The position numbers were made by a program, and so were the translations under genes. 64,000 nucleotides of DNA from Stentor roeselii (lineage: Eukaryota > Ciliophora > Heterotrichea > Heterotrichida > Stentoridae). The stretch is taken from the NCBI GenBank assembly GCA_006503475.1, contig RSEH01000014.1:1-64000 (forward strand), written 5' to 3'. Numbering within the stretch: position 1 is the stretch's first letter; every line of letters starts with the position of its first letter. The notes beneath the pieces are model-generated. The model saw only the letters and a program-made list of their open reading frames with translations. It did no database searches and had not been told where the DNA came from. Shown piece by piece: positions 38,180 through 47,055 of this stretch.

Positions 38180-38878
38180 TTAAACCAGTCTTTTAGCTTG
38201 AAGGTCACCTCGGACGGAAAGAATTGATTTTAAATTGACTTTGCTTTGATAGAGAAGGTTATCGCAGGACTTGTAGATGAAGTCGATTTTTTTTAAGGAT
38301 TTTTTGTGCTTGGAAAGGTTTTGATATGCGTTGGAAGTTTCGATGTTTCTACAGATGTCAGGATTTCCAGTTTTTTTCTTTAATTCTGTGATTTTTGAAG
38401 ACTTTTTTAAGAGATTTCCATGAAATTTTCTCGTTTCTTCCACTGGGAATAGTTTTAAAGATTTTTCAAAAGTTTCAGGAAGGTCGAGACTTTTGAAGAT
38501 CTTTTGGGTGTTGTTTTTTCCCATAAAATCACTGATTTTTATTGAGTTCTTGGTTAACTTCGGGGTGTTTAGCTTTGAACTACTGTTAGAAAGTGTGTCG
38601 GGGATGAACCCGAATTCAGCCAGGACTGAAATTCTTTGTTTTGCAGTTTCTCTTCTTTTTTTCTCAGTTCTTTTCTCGGTATTCACGTAAAAAATCTCAG
38701 GAATTGCAATAAAAGACTCAAGTCGTTCTTTTGAAGAAAGACTAAGAGTTTGTTTTAATTTTCTCTCAATAGACTCAGAAGGACTTGATTGAGAAAATGA
38801 CTTTCGCATGAAGTCAGTGGATTTAAAATTTCCCAACTTTCTAAGAAATTTCGATTTGATTGAAGAATGGTGGTTCAT
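38180..38878 (-). CDS. Unknown basic, disordered protein
   Basis: 232 residues, rich in Ser, Lys and Asn, with no transmembrane segment and no recognised domain. The middle has SKLNTPKLTKNSIKISDF, which could be phosphorylation-rich linker. The start is supported by an ATG and the frame is clean with coding-type composition. It converges with 37655-38179 with no intergenic base: TAATTA serves as stop codons for both strands. Confidence 0.6.
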   Translation of the reverse strand: MNHHSSIKSKFLRKLGNFKSTDFMRKSFSQSSPSESIERKLKQTLSLSSKERLESFIAIPEIFYVNTEKRTEKKRRETAKQRISVLAEFGFIPDTLSNSSSKLNTPKLTKNSIKISDFMGKNNTQKIFKSLDLPETFEKSLKLFPVEETRKFHGNLLKKSSKITELKKKTGNPDICRNIETSNAYQNLSKHKKSLKKIDFIYKSCDNLLYQSKVNLKSILSVRGDLQAKRLV

Positions 38879-38953
38879 TACCAGCCTTTACAACTGATCC
38901 TTATTTGAATCACTTATTCACAATTAATCTGACTAAAGTAAAAAAGTCTAAAT

Positions 38954-39382
38954 TTAACTACTAGAAAGTTCTTTGCTATTCTCTTTATGGTAGTTCCACA
39001 AGTCCTCATCATAAAGTCCCCTGTCCTTATACTTGACTTGGAAGTAGTCCAGGAACTCTCCTAGTTTATAGTAACAGAACAAGTAAGACAAGGGTATCGG
39101 AAAAAATAAAAGCGGAGCCGCCAAGACCCTGACCTCCATGCGACTCTTGATGACGTAAGCCAGAGTCAAGACAATCGAACTCACTGTCCCGATCGCTGTC
39201 CATTTCCTTTCAAAGGCACCGTTCAGGTGGTCATAAATCATCAGGTCTTCTCGGTCAATCATGAAGACATTGTTGACTGGGTAGTCAATGAAAGTGTCTT
39301 TGTTGTCGAGAATGAACCGAATGGTTCGTTGTCTCGCTGACATGTCGTCATTGTAGATCTTTGTGATCTTTGCCCTCGACAT
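38954..39382 (-). CDS. Small membrane protein of unknown function
   Basis: 142 residues. One or two hydrophobic segments are visible: WTAIGTVSSIVLTLAYVI (about 62-80) and VLAAPLLFFPIPLSYLFCYY (about 87-106), forming a likely helical hairpin with both ends on the same side. The soluble N-terminus has ARQRTIRFILDNKDTFIDYP. No signal peptide. The size and topology would suit an organelle inner-membrane subunit, but I do not recognise it. Its start lies 30 nt from the stop of the next minus-strand gene. Confidence 0.55.
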   Translation of the reverse strand: MSRAKITKIYNDDMSARQRTIRFILDNKDTFIDYPVNNVFMIDREDLMIYDHLNGAFERKWTAIGTVSSIVLTLAYVIKSRMEVRVLAAPLLFFPIPLSYLFCYYKLGEFLDYFQVKYKDRGLYDEDLWNYHKENSKELSSS

Positions 39383-39412
39383 ACTAAAATATCATTACTT
39401 ACTATTCAACTG

Positions 39413-40117
39413 CTATCCACTGGAATTGAAGTGCCTTAGACTGATCACTTTTGAAATAGGGTCACTTCTTGTCACCCTTGCTTCTTTTAAGCTCTTTAAG
39501 TTGTCGATTTCTTTCTTTAACTCGGATTTTCGCTGCTTCCCTCGCGTCTTGGTTTCAAGGTGATTGTTTAATAGTAATACACGGTCTCGTGCGTTGAGAG
39601 TTGGAAGGAGAGTGTCCATTGCTCGAGTGAATTCAGAAAAACCGATTGATTCACCGCTTTCTTTCAGTTCTTCCCAGATTGGCTCGAGTAGTCTCTGCAT
39701 GGTTTTATTCAACGACTCAAAATTTCCACAATGAAAAGAAAACTCACTAGTTTCCGGGTCTGCGAGAATTTCAAAAAGACTATAGTAAAGGTCTAACTTG
39801 TTACTATCCGCAACAAGAGGAACATCTTCAAACCCGTTAAACGATTTCAAACTAGCATTATTCCTACGAGCTTCGATTTTTTCATCATCAGCTTCACAAG
39901 CCAGACCTCGATCGAGTTTCTGCCTTTCCAGTATCTCATCAATATGAAACTCAATCAAATTACTCAGACCTTCTTCAAATTTCGGGTCAAGTCTAAACTT
40001 CCTGCAAAACTCTTGAGCAAGTACTTCAGGTTCATCATCTTCTCGAACGTTGATGAATTCTTTATGTCCTTGAGCGATTTCAACTTTAAGACAAAGTATT
40101 TCTTTGTTTCCGTTCAT
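39413..40117 (-). CDS. Protein sharing an N-terminal ubiquitin-like/PFU-like domain with the 53224 gene
   Basis: 234 residues. Residues about 8-65 (LKVEIAQGHKEFINVREDDE ... LAQEFCRKFRLD) align with the N-terminus of the protein at 53224-54819 (LTIDIGNGQQEELVVRENDD ... VASAFCAKHRLG). The C-terminal half (IGFSEFTRAMDTLLPTLNAR ... VLLLNNHL) aligns with that protein's FSEFCESMEILMKTLTPEEK region. It lacks the FKPK repeats of the longer relative, so it is a short member of the same family. The N-terminal pattern is common in flagella-associated proteins of ciliates, as I recall, so an axonemal location is a guess. Tandem with 40131-40490, 13 nt apart. Confidence 0.6.
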   Translation of the reverse strand: MNGNKEILCLKVEIAQGHKEFINVREDDEPEVLAQEFCRKFRLDPKFEEGLSNLIEFHIDEILERQKLDRGLACEADDEKIEARRNNASLKSFNGFEDVPLVADSNKLDLYYSLFEILADPETSEFSFHCGNFESLNKTMQRLLEPIWEELKESGESIGFSEFTRAMDTLLPTLNARDRVLLLNNHLETKTRGKQRKSELKKEIDNLKSLKEARVTRSDPISKVISLRHFNSSG

Positions 40118-40130
40118 TTTTATTAACTAT

Positions 40131-40490
40131 CTACCTGCGGGCCGCGATTTCTTCTTTGTTTGAGGCTTGGAAGTCACTAACAATCGTCAGGTAACACTCT
40201 TGGTAAAGGTGGTGCTCGTCTTTGCATATCCAACGGTCTGCCCAATGAGCAGTGTAAATAAAACTAAACGGGAAGAAGTTTCCTGCATTTTTAGTTGTGC
40301 AGGTCCTGAAGTCTAGGAACTCGTCGGTGCATTTGTTCCATGTTGAACGTGGAAGGCCCCATAATTCACGCTCTTGGTCTGAGTAATGCTTCGCTTTGTG
40401 GTGGCCGTGGTGACCGTGATGGGAGTGTTCAGCTGAATGATGATCTTCGTGATGTTCATGCTGATTAGAGTGATGTTCGTGATGGGCCAT
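40131..40490 (-). CDS. Twin-CX9C protein with a His-rich N-terminus (possible complex I or mitochondrial IMS protein)
   Basis: 119 residues. The C-terminal part has two exact CX9C motifs, CTDEFLDFRTC and CKDEHHLYQEC, the mark of Mia40-oxidised proteins of the mitochondrial intermembrane space; several respiratory-complex subunits (such as the B18/NDUFB7 type) share this arrangement. The two motifs are about 31 residues apart, longer than in most helical hairpins, and the insert is aromatic (FFPFSFIYTAHWADRW). Residues 3-34 contain 17 His, mostly as HH pairs, which is unusual and could bind Zn or Cu. Homology to a named subunit is uncertain. Confidence 0.65.
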   Translation of the reverse strand: MAHHEHHSNQHEHHEDHHSAEHSHHGHHGHHKAKHYSDQERELWGLPRSTWNKCTDEFLDFRTCTTKNAGNFFPFSFIYTAHWADRWICKDEHHLYQECYLTIVSDFQASNKEEIAARR

Positions 40491-40520
40491 TTATATTTCT
40501 TACAACTTAAATTAAATACT

Positions 40521-42884
40521 TCAAACAATGATCCTTCTCCTTATAGCTCCTTTTTTCGATCGGGCCTGAATGTTAAAAGTTCTATATTCAGTTTCCTCAA
40601 AACTAGGAGTATCAATCGCTGCATCCTCAGTGCGAAATCCAGTCAGCATTTCACTTAAAACCCCTGCATCTTCCTGAACCAAGCACCTGACAAGATCATG
40701 AGCTGTATTCCTAGTCGAAGCCATTAAAATCTCTTCCAATTCCACAGGTAAAAACTTCCTCAATACACAAGCAACGACTTCTTCCTTATCCGGGTCTTCA
40801 CAAACAATTTTTTTCCTTTTCAGAGCTGAAAACAGTTTTTTTCTTCGATCTTTCATCTCCTGCTGTCGATTCACAAGTCTTTTCCAAAGTTTCAGCTCTT
40901 GATCAGGGTAGATCCACGCCGGGTGTAAAATAAAACTGTTCATTTTTTTCTTCCATTTTGGTTTTAACAGGTTTTCTTTAGAATTTTTTAGAACTGAAGC
41001 AAGTCTGCTCAGATATTCGATGAGGACGTCGTCACTTGTGATGATAATTTTTTCTTCTTTTGAGGTTTTTAGAAGTTTGCAGTAACTGCAGAATGATTCA
41101 TGGTCTTTGCAGTTCTTGCATCGATATTTTGAGTCTTCTGGGATTAACTCGGGAAGTGAACGCTTTGGAGTCTCGATTGAGACTGGACGCTTTGCTTGGG
41201 GCTTTTGAGGGGATATTGGAGGGCATAGGTCTGAGTCTAGACCGCAGGTCATTGGACGGAGTTTGAATGAATTTAAACTTTCCGGATCTTGCATTATGTC
41301 AATGTAGAGTGATTTATACAGGTGCTGGTTCAACAACCTGGGCGTTAAAAAAAACTGATCAAAGAAATTACTGCCCTTGCAAGGGTAAATCCTAATAAAA
41401 TGATTCGCCCGTTCCTGTTCCTCTAAAGTTTCTCTCAAAATATCTTTCAACTTTCCCGAAACCTCTATTTTTGCTGGAGACTGGCTCCTTGTCGGTTTTT
41501 TTCCACTAGTCTTCGAAAAAGGCCTGGTCCTTGAATAGGTATCTTTTTTTTTATCAAACTTGCGAAGGCCAATTAAATTGAACATGTCTGCCAGAAGGTT
41601 GCTTTTGATATAAGCGTCTAAAGGAGAGTCAGTGGCTAGTGAAGGAGACAAGTTGACTTCAAGAAGCCAAGGTTTAAGATTTGAGTCTATCAAAACATCG
41701 AATCCGAGAAGGTCGAAGCAGTTGTTTCGATGCAAGCCGAGACGATGACAAGTTTCTATGACTGAGTGTTCACAAGAAATGATAGTTTTAATAATAAGTT
41801 CATAAATATTTTTCCATAGCAAATCAGTATTAATTCCTTGTGACTCAAGTAATTTCATAACAGCAGACAAGCTCCATTTATGCCCCATGTCATCCATACG
41901 AAAGTCTTCATTTTGTACAAAATTTTCACTTTTCTTATTCAAACTATAATTAGTCAAATGCATGAACCGATTACTTTTACATCCATTTTTATAAGCCTCT
42001 GATGCGAATCGAGCAAGTCCTTCCTGATAAATATAAACCCTTAGCGGTTCATAAGAACTAACAAGTACATAAATCCTCAAATCAAATTTCAAGCAATTAA
42101 TAAGCAAAGGGTTGCTGACATATTTCGAAATAATACAAGTTTCATCCACAGGTACTTCACTAATAGAATCAATCAAATAAATCCCTTTCCCTTGAGAGCT
42201 ACAAGTAGGTTTAACAATCCAAACACTTTTCTTATCCCTTGTGAAATTACTATACAACAATGAAAAGTCCTCAGGAAGGTTATAAGTATCTGGAGTAAAG
42301 TTATAATTTTCTTTACCATGCAAGTCCTGCATTCTCATAATGCTTGAACACAACCGGTCCTTTCTCGTGATTTCAAAACTATTGGGAAAATGGCTGATTT
42401 TTTGGTAAATTCCTATCTTTTCGTAGAAGTTCGGCTTCGGGTTATGCCCGATCCACAGAAGGTTCCAGTCATGACCTTCGGTATTAGAAAACCCTGAATT
42501 TTCTAGAATAGAACGAACGAGTTTCACATCACTTTGAAACATTCGGTAAGTCAGAAAGTCTTCAAGTTTTGACTTTGGGTCTTTAACTGATGAGAATTTC
42601 ACTAAAGGAGGTCTTAAGTCGATGTCAGTTTGGAGTCTATCAAGAGCGAATCGAGATTTTTCATTGTATCTTTGAATGTAAGAGGAAAAAATCAGTCTTC
42701 CGTGCAGTGACTTGCCTGCTTTGACTATTCCATCTAAGCTGATTCCAGATAAATTCATCATTTCTGCAGCTTGTAAAGCTTTGATGTGACTCACGGTTCC
42801 TGGGTCTATCTGGTTGGGTTTCACAGGAGCTACTGAAACAATGCTGAAGCCGTTCGACCCACTTGAAATAAATTTCTCATTCAT
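40521..42884 (-). CDS. Tubulin-tyrosine-ligase-like (TTLL) glutamylase
   Basis: The open frame extends to 42938 through a TTG, but the first ATG is at 42884 (MNEKFISSGSNGF), giving 787 residues. The TTL domain spans about 110-440 and shows the ATP-grasp landmarks: WIVKPTCSSQGKGIYLI, LKFDLRIYVLV, LTNYSLNK, and the metal-binding LLEVNLSPSLATDSPL. These fit polyglutamylases of the TTLL4/5 type, which add Glu side chains to tubulin in cilia and cortical microtubules, structures abundant in heterotrichs. The long C-terminal region has Lys-rich segments that could bind microtubules. The start lies only 5 nt from the start of the divergent gene at 42890. Confidence 0.85.
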   Translation of the reverse strand: MNEKFISSGSNGFSIVSVAPVKPNQIDPGTVSHIKALQAAEMMNLSGISLDGIVKAGKSLHGRLIFSSYIQRYNEKSRFALDRLQTDIDLRPPLVKFSSVKDPKSKLEDFLTYRMFQSDVKLVRSILENSGFSNTEGHDWNLLWIGHNPKPNFYEKIGIYQKISHFPNSFEITRKDRLCSSIMRMQDLHGKENYNFTPDTYNLPEDFSLLYSNFTRDKKSVWIVKPTCSSQGKGIYLIDSISEVPVDETCIISKYVSNPLLINCLKFDLRIYVLVSSYEPLRVYIYQEGLARFASEAYKNGCKSNRFMHLTNYSLNKKSENFVQNEDFRMDDMGHKWSLSAVMKLLESQGINTDLLWKNIYELIIKTIISCEHSVIETCHRLGLHRNNCFDLLGFDVLIDSNLKPWLLEVNLSPSLATDSPLDAYIKSNLLADMFNLIGLRKFDKKKDTYSRTRPFSKTSGKKPTRSQSPAKIEVSGKLKDILRETLEEQERANHFIRIYPCKGSNFFDQFFLTPRLLNQHLYKSLYIDIMQDPESLNSFKLRPMTCGLDSDLCPPISPQKPQAKRPVSIETPKRSLPELIPEDSKYRCKNCKDHESFCSYCKLLKTSKEEKIIITSDDVLIEYLSRLASVLKNSKENLLKPKWKKKMNSFILHPAWIYPDQELKLWKRLVNRQQEMKDRRKKLFSALKRKKIVCEDPDKEEVVACVLRKFLPVELEEILMASTRNTAHDLVRCLVQEDAGVLSEMLTGFRTEDAAIDTPSFEETEYRTFNIQARSKKGAIRRRIIV

Positions 42885-42889
42885 TATAA

Positions 42890-43438
42890 ATGACTTTCTT
42901 CCTTTACTTGTTTTTCCTGAGTTCTCCAACTTTTGCAAACTCGGATCAAATGGCCCAAGACTTAAAAATTATTCAAGAAAAAGTTTTAAACACGTGGGAA
43001 ACTCTTACAAACATTGAAAAAAAAATAAAAAATCTTGCAAGAGACGTAAGAGTCACAGGAATAAAATCTACTAAAACAGTCTCTCAACTAAAAAAGTCAA
43101 CAGATGTGGCAATTTACGAGATGTTCAACAATGAACTCACCAGAAAACATCGACTGGCTGAAAGTCTCTTTAAAAGTTCAGCGAAAAACTTGAAGGAAGG
43201 CTCAGTTCCAAAGCGAATAGAAAAAATCATCGATTTTTACGTGAAAAGACAGCAAGTGCCTGACCCGGAGATGCATATTTATCTGATGCAATTAGAAAGA
43301 AAAATCGGGGAACTTGCAAGTCACGTTAGGAAGACTTTTAACATTGACAAGGTCAACATGGTGTTGATTTCTTTAGGGGTCTTACTTGGCCTTATCTGGC
43401 AAAACGTTGGAATAGTGAAAAAGTCACACACGATGTGA
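42890..43438 (+). CDS. Small secretory-pathway protein with coiled coil and C-terminal membrane anchor
   Basis: 182 residues. Residues 1-17 (MTFFLYLFFLSSPTFAN) form a signal peptide with an A-x-A-like cleavage site. A helical, Lys-rich region follows (IEKKIKNLARDVRVTG ... QLERKIGELASHV), and residues about 160-176 (VNMVLISLGVLLGLIWQNV) make a transmembrane anchor before a short basic tail. The layout (signal, lumenal coiled coil, C-terminal anchor) resembles p24/EMP-type cargo receptors in outline, but the GOLD domain is not recognisable. Its ATG is 5 nt from the opposite-strand ATG of the TTLL gene; an alternative start at 42950 would remove the signal peptide. Confidence 0.6.
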   Translation: MTFFLYLFFLSSPTFANSDQMAQDLKIIQEKVLNTWETLTNIEKKIKNLARDVRVTGIKSTKTVSQLKKSTDVAIYEMFNNELTRKHRLAESLFKSSAKNLKEGSVPKRIEKIIDFYVKRQQVPDPEMHIYLMQLERKIGELASHVRKTFNIDKVNMVLISLGVLLGLIWQNVGIVKKSHTM

Positions 43439-43490
43439 ATAAATTATCTAAAAAGTTTTATATTCTTATCCTTCCCTGAAATATTTCGAA

Positions 43491-44492
43491 ATGGAAGACA
43501 TCGTTTGTGACATCTGCTTTGAAGAGTTCGATGAAAACCATCACATTCCTCTTCAACTCCTCTGTGGACACACTTTCTGTAAAAGTTGTCTCGTCGACAT
43601 CAAGTCACGTAATGGAAACCTCGAATGTCCTCATGACAGGATCTTAGACGGAAGAGACGTGAATTTAATTCCAAGAAGTTTTCTTGTTCTCGACATGCTC
43701 AGCCAGTTCTCAGATTATAAAAAATCTCAGTCTTTACCTAAGAACTCAATTCAACAAACTCCTTTTGACCGAAGCACTCTTGAGTCAAAAATCGAAGAAA
43801 CTATAAAAATCAGCAAAGATTATGGACCTGGATTTCATGGCGACTCAGATAAACAACTACTGCATGGATTCGGAGTACTTGTTAGTGATAATGGAGAAGT
43901 TTATCGAGGAGAGTTCAGAAATGGGAAAAGAAATGGATTTGGAGTACTTATCAACCCGGGGTATTCAAGTTTTGCAGGAAATTTCGTTGATGATCAAAGA
44001 GATGGTTATGGTTTACAGAAGTGGGCAAGTGGAAACTCTTATATTGGAGAATGGGCAAAGGATAAATTCAACAATAAAGGAAAAATTTATTATTATGACG
44101 GAAGTTTCTATGAAGGTGACTTTAGAAATGGCGGTAAAGATGGAAAAGGGATTTATGAGTGGCCTAATGGGTGTAAGTATCGAGGGGATTTCATTAATGA
44201 TAAGTTTGAAGGATACGGTGAAATGATTTATAGCAATGGAGATGTTTATGAAGGGAACTGGAAGAATGATAAAAGGTGTGGAAGGGGAAAATTGAAGATT
44301 CATGGAGGACATGAGTATATCGGAGAGTTCAAAGATGATGCTAAACATGGAAGGGGGACTATGATTTATGCTGATAAATCTCGGTTTAGAGGCACTTTCT
44401 CTGCTGGGAAAAAACATGATAGAGGCATACGCACGTCTCCTAAAGGCACCAAACATGAAGAACTTTGGAAGAATGGAGAAAAGTACTATTAA
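43491..44492 (+). CDS. RING finger protein with eight MORN repeats
   Basis: 333 residues. The RING finger is at residues 5-52: CDICFEEF, then LLCGHTFCKSCL, then LECPHD, with all Cys/His ligands except that the last pair reads CPHD instead of CPxC. From about 132 there are eight MORN repeats, for example YRGEFRNGKRNGFG and YEGDFRNGGKDGKG. MORN repeats bind phospholipids or cytoskeletal partners; a RING-MORN pairing suggests a membrane-directed E3 ubiquitin ligase. Both ligand loss and E3 activity are untested. The next gene starts 3 nt downstream. Confidence 0.8.
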   Translation: MEDIVCDICFEEFDENHHIPLQLLCGHTFCKSCLVDIKSRNGNLECPHDRILDGRDVNLIPRSFLVLDMLSQFSDYKKSQSLPKNSIQQTPFDRSTLESKIEETIKISKDYGPGFHGDSDKQLLHGFGVLVSDNGEVYRGEFRNGKRNGFGVLINPGYSSFAGNFVDDQRDGYGLQKWASGNSYIGEWAKDKFNNKGKIYYYDGSFYEGDFRNGGKDGKGIYEWPNGCKYRGDFINDKFEGYGEMIYSNGDVYEGNWKNDKRCGRGKLKIHGGHEYIGEFKDDAKHGRGTMIYADKSRFRGTFSAGKKHDRGIRTSPKGTKHEELWKNGEKYY

Positions 44493-44495
44493 TAA

Positions 44496-45971
44496 ATGGA
44501 CTACGTCGAAGTCGTTGAAAGTCTTCGAGAAATATACTCTAAAGAACTTACTGAACGATATGAATACATCGCTGAAAGGTTCTTTCAGGAGTATCAGGAA
44601 TGGCCGCTTTTCTTCGCCAGGGCTCCTGGAAGGGTGAACATAATAGGAGAGCACATCGACTACTCAGGCTACCCGGTGCTTCCCATGGCCCTGGAGCGTG
44701 ACACAGTGATGGCCGTTGGTCTAACAACAGACCAAAAGCTTCACCTAAAGAACTGTCAAAAGACGAAATTTCCCGATCAAATCCTCGACCAAGACTCTTC
44801 CTTAAACCCAGATCACAACTGGACAAACTACATATTAGCAGGTTTCAAGTCAGTCTCTTCCCTCTTCCCTCAAAAAAAAGGTTTAAAGCTGATGGTTCAC
44901 GGTGACCTTCCCCAAGCAGCAGGTTTAAGTTCTTCGGCGAGTATCACAGTATGCAGTGCAATAGCGACTTTATACGCTTTTGAAGGAAAACGTAAGAGTT
45001 TCAAAGAAGAACTTCCTGAAAACCACCCTCGTGCCCTTGACATGCTTGCAGACTACTACATCGCTTCAGACCGCATCACTAAGACCGACCTGGCCGAAGC
45101 AGTGACAGTCCAAGAGCGCCTTGTGGGGACTGCCTGCGGCGGCATGGACCAAGCCATCAGTCTTCTCGCGGAGCCAGGCTCAGCTTCTCTTATCGAGTTT
45201 AACCCGATTCGACTTCACTCAGTGCCACTTCCCGAGGACTGTACTTTTCTTATTGCTAACTCTCTGACCCCGAGCGCTAAAGTCCTCACAGTCGCTTTCA
45301 GGTATAATAAAAGAGTCGTTGAATGTAGACTCGCTATTGCTATTCTCTGTAAAGGAAGAGGAATAACACCTTATCCCAAAACTTTAAAAGAACTACAGAT
45401 GGCCATTGGAAGTATTGACGATGCGATTGAAGCTGTATGCTCTGAAATAACGAAAGATGTTTATAAGACTGAAGAACTTGTCAGTCTTTTAGGACCTCTT
45501 GAGAGTATTGTTGAAGATGTTCAGAGTTATGAACTTGTTTTAAGTCAAAATTTTGAATTTAAGCCTAAGTTGAGGGCTTTGCATTGTTTTCAGGAAGTTA
45601 AAAGAGTTTATTTGTTTAGGGAAACTTGTCTTCAGGGGGCTGACCCTGAAAGATTAGGACAGTTGATGAATGAGTCGCATTTGAGTTGTAGGGAACTTTA
45701 TGAGTGCTCTAGTGATGAATTGGATAAAATTGTTGAAATGGCTAAAAATGCTGGGGCTTTGGGCGCTAGGCTTACTGGAGCAGGATGGGGAGGGTGCTGT
45801 GTTTGTCTTGTTAGGAATGAACAATTACCCGCTGTTATGAGAGGATTGCAGAGGTTTTATGATGAAAATCCTTTTATTACTGATGAAACTGTCATGTTTC
45901 AGAGTAAACCTTGTCGAGGTGCTTGCTTACTTGATACTACTTATTTTCATTGGAATGATTCTGATGAGTAG
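44496..45971 (+). CDS. GALK2: Galactokinase-family sugar kinase, GALK2 (N-acetylgalactosamine kinase) type
   Basis: 491 residues, GHMP kinase fold. The galactokinase signature is at about 42-55 (APGRVNIIGEHIDYSGYPVL), the ATP loop at about 140 (GLSSSASITVCS), and motif 3 near 424 (ARLTGAGWGGCCVCL). GGMDQAISLLAEPGSASLIE and SHLSCRELYECSSDELDKIV match GALK2 more closely than GALK1, suggesting use of N-acetylgalactosamine or galactose to form the 1-phosphate in the cytosol. The length is slightly above the human enzyme. It is in tandem with the RING-MORN gene, only 3 nt after its stop. Confidence 0.88.
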   Translation: MDYVEVVESLREIYSKELTERYEYIAERFFQEYQEWPLFFARAPGRVNIIGEHIDYSGYPVLPMALERDTVMAVGLTTDQKLHLKNCQKTKFPDQILDQDSSLNPDHNWTNYILAGFKSVSSLFPQKKGLKLMVHGDLPQAAGLSSSASITVCSAIATLYAFEGKRKSFKEELPENHPRALDMLADYYIASDRITKTDLAEAVTVQERLVGTACGGMDQAISLLAEPGSASLIEFNPIRLHSVPLPEDCTFLIANSLTPSAKVLTVAFRYNKRVVECRLAIAILCKGRGITPYPKTLKELQMAIGSIDDAIEAVCSEITKDVYKTEELVSLLGPLESIVEDVQSYELVLSQNFEFKPKLRALHCFQEVKRVYLFRETCLQGADPERLGQLMNESHLSCRELYECSSDELDKIVEMAKNAGALGARLTGAGWGGCCVCLVRNEQLPAVMRGLQRFYDENPFITDETVMFQSKPCRGACLLDTTYFHWNDSDE

Positions 45972-46068
45972 ATTAGTTTAATTAAGACTTTTTAGGATTT
46001 GGATTTTTTTATTGAGAAATAATATTTTAAGAATATCTTAGTTAGAATAGTTAGAATTTTTAGATCTC

Positions 46069-47055
46069 TCATAACACTAAGCTTCTCTTATACTCTAAAA
46101 TCTCATGAAAAATAGTTTCTTTGGCATTTTGATCAGATCTAACAATCTCCTCACCAACGACTCTTATTAAATCCGGACAAAACCTCTTAAAAAACACGAT
46201 ATCATGATGAATCAAAGGCCCAGCCCAAGTCACCTTATTCGTACCAAAGCATCCATAAAAAAACTCTAAAAGTTGATTTTCCAGCATCTGTACCTCAACA
46301 GTAGGTCCTCCAATAGCACAACTGATACTTCGTTTTGCCATCCACTCATTTCCAAGAATCTGAAACAACATAAAAAAATCAAAGTCCAAGAATCCAGTAG
46401 GTCCAATAGCATAAAACTCGAGTTTTTTGTCAGTCACAACGCAGTCAAGTCGAAACTTTAACTTAAGGGTGTTTGTAAACTTTATAAAAATAAGAGGATT
46501 TTCTATTGTTTTACTTTCTGTCAATTCTTTTAGTTCTTGTATTGATATGTGGGTGTTGTTGTGTAAGGCCTTTAATGCAAGAAGTTCACCAATATCGAAA
46601 ATTTTTCCCCATTTTTTGGATTTTTTCATTTCTTTTATCTTTTCACGAGAGGCGATGGGATCATCTCCTGAGACTCTTAATAAGGCGTAGGTGAAAATCG
46701 CCGATTTCGCGATTCGGGACTTATAGTTTATAATAATCCTTCCTCCAGATTGAAGCAAAACACGGGCCTTGTGAAGACATTCAAGTAAAAAATAGTTAAT
46801 TTTATTAGTATTCATTGTTTTTTCTGTTATTCCATTTGAAATAACAGGTAGAAATGAAATACTTGACTGATGACAGTAAGATTCAAGATTTATATGATCG
46901 GTTGAGTTTTTTGTCAAAAACACTACTAGACAAGTGCAGCGAGACTGAACTAAAATGCTTAAGCCATCGAGATCTGGCACTTGAAACAGCGAAAGCCAAC
47001 CTTTCAAAACACTTTTAAATGAGATCTCTGATGATATTTCACTCATCTCTTCCAT
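46069..47055 (-). CDS. Pseudophosphatase: PTP-like domain plus oligoribonuclease-like tail
   Basis: 328 residues, paralogous to 48466-49488 over the whole length. Where the paralogue has HCAAGIHRTG, this protein has NYKSRIAKSA followed by the conserved IFTYALLRVSG. The catalytic Cys is Tyr and the Arg is Lys, so it cannot act as a phosphatase. The C-terminal 150 residues follow the pattern of oligoribonuclease (Orn/REXO2): PLIFIKF, then DCVVTDKKLEFYAIGP, then TIFHEILEYKRSL. The first exonuclease acidic pair (DLE in Orn) is absent. It may bind the same partners as its active sister. The start is a clean ATG in an A-rich context. Confidence 0.75.
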   Translation of the reverse strand: MEEMSEISSEISFKSVLKGWLSLFQVPDLDGLSILVQSRCTCLVVFLTKNSTDHINLESYCHQSSISFLPVISNGITEKTMNTNKINYFLLECLHKARVLLQSGGRIIINYKSRIAKSAIFTYALLRVSGDDPIASREKIKEMKKSKKWGKIFDIGELLALKALHNNTHISIQELKELTESKTIENPLIFIKFTNTLKLKFRLDCVVTDKKLEFYAIGPTGFLDFDFFMLFQILGNEWMAKRSISCAIGGPTVEVQMLENQLLEFFYGCFGTNKVTWAGPLIHHDIVFFKRFCPDLIRVVGEEIVRSDQNAKETIFHEILEYKRSLVL

